Source of the DNA: Cyclina sinensis | Taxonomy: Eukaryota; Mollusca; Bivalvia; Venerida; Veneridae | DNA: 64,000 nt | NCBI GenBank assembly: GCA_012932295.1 | Contig: JAAONU010000010.1 | Location: 19,852,047 to 19,916,046, forward strand | Direction of reading: 5' to 3' | Shown: piece after piece, positions 25,301 through 64,000 of the stretch | How the letters are laid out: each line of letters starts with the position of its first letter | How positions within the stretch are numbered: position 1 is the first letter of the stretch | Notes under the pieces: model-generated | What the model saw: the letters and a program-made list of their open reading frames with translations, nothing else | What the model was told of the DNA's origin: nothing | Database searches by the model: none | Position numbers and translations under genes: made by a program

Positions 25301-25839
25301 ATAGCAATAAATGATATGGATATTGAGACAGTGGTAAATTATATTACATTTTAAGAAAGTTATTTCAGAATTTTGGAATTTAAACCAGGAGGTGATATCT
25401 AAATAAAGTAGAATATAGGTTAATATAAGTTTTATTTTTATTAGGTCAGTGAGTTGTAATGTTTTTATTTTTTGTAAGTTCAATAAATTTTAAGATTTTT
25501 TTATATATTAAGCTCACCAAGCTCAACAGATTAATGGTGAGCTTTTGTGATCACTTTTTGTCTGTAGTCATTTGCAGTTAATATATATAATTATATTTTA
25601 TAAAATTTTGATATAATTAGGTTTTGTCAAAAATTTTCCTCAGATAACATCTGATAAACTGCAGACTGCAAGTGAGTTGCTGTCAGCAAGAATGTGATTT
25701 GCATGAAGTTTTATGAAAGAAATACAAAGAACAGTAATAATTAAATGCAAAACAGCTACCAAATTTTCTTGTTAAAAATTAAATATCCTAGAGCTGAAGG
25801 ACCTCAAAAAAGTGGTAAAATTCTGCCCAAAAGGTTATG
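22321..25839. other. Intergenic, no gene recognised
   Basis: AT-rich; includes a short AGCTCACCAAGCTCA... GGTGAGCTTTTGTGATCAC stem-loop-like motif at 25511-25554 that resembles the start of a dispersed repeat. Short frames at 23350-23782 show no recognisable domain. Confidence 0.5.
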
Positions 25840-26385
25840 ACAGACGATGTCTAAAATGTCTGTTGTCTGAAATTTTTGTAGCCTGAAATGTTAGTTATCT
25901 GTGAGGTCTGCTATCTACAAATGTCTGTTGCCAGAGAAGAATGTTGCCTAAAATATCTGTTACATAAAATTCAGCTGCCTAATAAGTCTGTTAGTAATAC
26001 ATAAAAAGTCAGTTGCTTAAAATATTTGTTGCCAAAAAAGTCACTTGCCTAAAATGTCTGTTACATGAGAAGTCAGTTGCCTAAAATGTCTGTTACATAA
26101 GAAGTCAGTTGCTTTAAATGTATGTTACATTAAAAGTCACTTGCCTAAAATGTCTGTTACATAAGAAGTCAGTTGCCTAAAATGTCTGTTACATAAAAAG
26201 TCAGCTGCCTCAAATGTCTTTTGCCAAAAAGATCTGTTGCTCCAAATGTCTGTTACATAAAAAGTCATTTGCCTAAAAAGTCTATTACATAAAAAAGTCT
26301 GTTGCCTAAAATGTCTGTTGCATAAAATGTCAGTTGTGAAAATGTCTCTTGGCTCTTTAGAAGTCTGAAGCTTTAATAAGACTGT
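25840..26385. repeat. About 32-bp degenerate tandem array
   Basis: About 17 units of the form AAAATGTCTGTTACATAAAA + AGTCAGTTGCCT, with indels and substitutions. Confidence 0.9.
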
Positions 26386-26984
26386 TGCAAAAAAAACTTG
26401 TGTTTAGAGATTCTTCAGTGTTCCAAAGGTTGAAAAACCGGTGCTTCCTTAATACTTTACATCTAAGTTATGTGCATGAAACATTTTTGTGCAGCCCTGT
26501 CCAACTAATACAGTAACATACCTTTGCCCATACAGTGTATAGGTCACATTCAGTGACTTAAGTTTGCTTTTATTGAATTTGTCAAGGTTACTGGAATTTT
26601 TATACACAGACTCACCTTTCAGGAAAGCAATAGCAAAATCAGTCAGCCAGTACTGGTCCTCATAGACTTAATACCTTTCAATTATTGGAATTTCCCAAGC
26701 ATGGCAGACTGCAAAAATAGGAGAAAGGATTCTACATGTTATAATTAATTCCATTTTGTCTGCAGATTTTCATTATTAATGAGACAGCTTTTTTAAGGCT
26801 TAGTTAATGCATTTTCTGGTGTCTTAAAAGTGTGGTTTACTTTATGCTGTTGTACATGTAAAATGGAAATTGGACCTATAACAATAAGGGATGTGATAAA
26901 GAGTTATGAAAAATTATTTGGAGATCCTTGTAGCTCTGTTGGTCAGCCTAAGGTTGTTGTTTTTATAATTGTTTTGTCTGTTCA

Positions 26985-27482
26985 AAATAGCTATGCTTTA
27001 ATATAATAGCGATGCTTTAACATAATAGCCATGCTTAAACATAAAAGCTATGCTTTCACTAAATGTCAAAGCTATGCTTTAACATAATATTGTATGCTTT
27101 AACATAATATTGTATGCTTTAACATAATATTTTATGCTTTAATATAATAGCTATGCTTTAACATAATATTCTATGCTTTAACATAATATTCTATGCTTTA
27201 ACATAATAGCTATGCTTTAACATAATATTCTTTGCTTTAATATAATAGCTATGCTTTAACGTACTTGTAGTAGCTATGCTTTAACATAATAGCTACATGT
27301 ATGCTTTAACATACATGTAGTAGCTATGCTTTAACATAAAAGCTATGTTTTAACATACATGTAATAGCTATGCTTTAACATAATATCCATGCTTTAATAT
27401 AAATGTAATAGCTATGCTTTAACATAATAGCTGTGCTTTAACATAAAAGCTATGATGTAACATAATAGCTAAGCTGTAACAA
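26985..27482. repeat. About 19-bp tandem array
   Basis: About 25 degenerate copies of GCTATGCTTTAACATAATA. Some copies carry an inserted ACATGTAG block. Confidence 0.92.
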
Positions 27483-27721
27483 ATATCTTGCATTTTTCTG
27501 GTTCATCGATAATTTGAAAATTGCTTTTCTTAAATGTCAGAAAAATTCAAGTTTGGATAAAACCTTGTTTCCTGGTGTTTGGATATATGAGTTTTCTTTA
27601 TATTGTCAGATGAATTTTCATCGTGGGAAAGACAGGTTGTAGGCTTTAGACAAGACAAGTATTTCCTGAATACAGCATGACCAAATATGAATAATACAGT
27701 AAATTGTCTTCACTTTATTTA

Positions 27722-27912
27722 AAAGCTTTAGTTTAGTTTTAGTGGAGTTAAATACCTTCAGTCAGTCTAGTAATGAGGGCAGTTTACATATTCATTGTTC
27801 CCCAAAAGGGACCAGTACAAAATGCTCATCCTCTGTAAGAAACTGCCAACTATCTCACATAGTCATAGTCAGTTCCAGAGCTCGAACCCACAATCATTAA
27901 ATTGTGGTTATT
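27722..27912 (-). repeat. Probable SINE relic
   Basis: Begins with TTTAGTTTAGTTTTAGTGG, as in other SINE tails here, and ends with a B-box complement GAGCTCGAACCCACAATCA. The head is eroded. Confidence 0.5.
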
Positions 27913-28269
27913 TGCATGAAATTATTGAGGGAGAAAAACAAATATGGTATTAACACAATTTATTTTAACCACTGGTATTAGAGCATATGATTTTAACTGT
28001 TGGTAGTAGCATCTACTATGTTTATCAGTATATAAAGATACAATTTAGATATATAAAATTGCTGTTACCATTTTCTTGATAGCATCAGCTAAAAAATCTT
28101 AATTGGCCTAATTGAGCTTGAAAATGCTGAATAAAAGGGTAAAAAAATTGAAAATGTAACATAGTTATGATTCAGTGACTGTAAGAATATATGTGGTAGG
28201 GAAAGTTTAATTTCTGAAATCTTAAAGAGGATGGGAGTCTATAACTTGTCCTTCTGAGGAACGATAGTT

Positions 28270-28413
28270 AACCCTTTACTCCATAGATACGTGTTTTAAT
28301 GCATATGCGACCAGTGCAGATCCAGATCAGCCTGCACATCCGTGCAGTCTGATCAGGATCTCCACTGTTCGCTTTTAAATCCATAAAAGTATTTCTGACT
28401 GTGGTAAAGGGTT
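28270..28413. mobile_element. MITE family B, short copy
   Basis: TTAACCCTTTACTCCATAG at the left and GGTAAAGGGTTAA at the right. It corresponds to the left half of the full copy at 38934-39173, with the second half of the palindrome lost. Confidence 0.85.
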
Positions 28414-28665
28414 AAGTAAACTGCCTGCCCAGTATGACTTTGACTGTAAAACCAATTTGACATCTACAGCGTAAAAACTGACTATTCTTTCCTTTCATTA
28501 GATATTGTACATGTAGTAACCTACTGATCTACCCTATCCTTGTTGTTTAGTGCAATAGTACTCAGGTGAGTGATATTGGGCCATCATGGCTCTCTTGTTT
28601 ATTAAATTATTCCATTTCAGCTCGTTATTTCTATTTTTGTATGTTTTGTATATTTTGCATTTCAG

Positions 28666-62827
<34,162 letters not shown>

Positions 62828-63261
62828 GTAAGTTATACAAGTGTTATGCAAGTGCTGAAGTTTGAAAAAGCTAGCTTGAAAACTGCCGACTTCTGTTATC
62901 AGCTTAGTAATAGCCTGATTACATCTCATTTTAGCTTTGTTACTCTGAATCCAAGCGTTTTGATACAAATTTGTAAATATATTCTCTAGTTAGGCAGTAT
63001 GCTTATGCTTGCATTGCAATCTGATACATAACGTATTTCAAAGAAGCTTCAACTTACTTAATGACTGTTCACAATATTTTTTTTCTTATGGTTTATGGCT
63101 TATCTTTATTATTGTACATATTAATTGGCTGCCTAAAGTCAGGTTGAGCTTGTTAAATGCAATTACTTTGAAATATCTTATCATTTTTACCTTGACTGTA
63201 CAAAGTATATGGAGAGCTCTCCTACTCACCCTGGAATAGGCATTTGCGTCTGCGTTCAGAT

Positions 63262-63775
63262 TTCTGATTATAGTTTTTGTGCTGTCAATATTTTTGCTAT
63301 AACTTCTTTATTTCATTAGGGATTTACTTCTGACTTCAAATAGATGTTCCTTATCAGCACCCACATCATAAGTGGTAAGGTTCATAACTCTAGCACCCAT
63401 ATATCCAGAATTATCCCCCCTTTAAATATTGAATTTTCTTTAAAAATTGTAATTTTTTACTGTAACTTCTTTATTTCATTAGGGATTTACTTCTGACTTC
63501 AAATAGATGTTCCTTATCAGCAACCACATCATTTGTGGTAAGGTTCATAACTCTAGCACCCATATATCCAGAATTATCCCCCCTTTAAATATAGAATTTT
63601 CTTTAAAAATTGTAATTTTTTACTATAACTTCTTTATTTCATTAGGGATTTACTTCAGACTTCAAATATAGGTTCCTTATCAGCAACCACATCATATGTG
63701 GTAAGGTTCATAACACTAGCACCCATATTTCGAGAACTATATCCCCTTTAAACTTAGAATTTTCCTTTTAATAAA
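63262..63775. repeat. 163-bp tandem repeat, about 3 copies
   Basis: AACTTCTTTATTTCATTAGG recurs at 63301, 63464 and 63627 (163 bp). First two units nearly identical, third diverging. It lies in the coronin intron after exon 14. Confidence 0.93.
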
Positions 63776-64000
63776 TATTATATGACATTTCATCTACCAT
63801 GGAGAAGATTCTGGTCTGTATATCTATGGATCTTGAATTAAACTGATTTTTTAATAGTTAACCCTTTCTTAACTGTCCAGTATTTAAATAGTCGAGTGTT
63901 CTGTCTTCACTGACAGCTCTTGTATTGGAATACTTTGACAAAGAGACTCTAAATGTAAATAAAACTTAATAGTAAATTTTTTCTTCTGGTGACATATTAG

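Noticed and set aside
25840..27482. CRISPR-like arrays
   Set aside because: Repeats are contiguous without unique spacers, are degenerate, and the DNA is animal nuclear.

Overview
This is animal nuclear DNA: AT-rich, with intron-split genes, GT-AG splice sites and dense short repeats. The gene content (an SLC46-type transporter, a type II coronin, an intronless Toll-like receptor) and the repeat style suggest a marine bivalve mollusc. The style is palindromic MITEs, tRNA-headed SINEs and dispersed arrays carrying a direct AGGTCA repeat. The bivalve assignment is inference; no species marker was identified. Gene models below were assembled by hand from reading frame, splice signals and intron phase.

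Layout. (1) 13-8181 (+): a complete four-exon SLC46-family (MFS) transporter of about 498 aa. Its first exon encodes about 80% of the protein. Introns 2 and 3 hold a 30-bp minisatellite, a 1.7-kb 21-bp/63-bp satellite, tRNA-Ser-like relics and a MITE. (2) About 8.2-28.6 kb: no gene I can support. It holds MITEs, SINE relics, tandem arrays (about 17, 139/145, about 32 and about 19 bp), an element whose ends are inverted tandem arrays, and a perfect GC-rich hairpin. (3) 28666 to beyond 62827 (+): a type II coronin (CORO2B-like). I place 14 coding exons, all phase-compatible. They cover the WD40 propeller and part of the variable C-terminal region; the coiled-coil end lies outside the window. (4) 54613-57867 (-): an intronless 1084-aa Toll-like receptor lying antisense inside the 15-kb coronin intron 47687-62696. 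Between its signal peptide and its LRR array it carries a long Ser/Thr-rich insert that includes ten 10-residue repeats.

The three genes do not form an operon or obvious pathway. The coronin is expected to act on actin, the TLR in innate sensing and the SLC46 protein in membrane transport. The points most worth following up are the TLR ectodomain extension with its 30-bp coding repeat, the antisense nesting of the TLR, a triplicated 3' splice site in the coronin gene (one alternative inserts 10 residues in frame), six GTAAGT motifs in a minisatellite just after a coronin donor site, and the AGGTCAAGGTCA motif shared by several repeat families.
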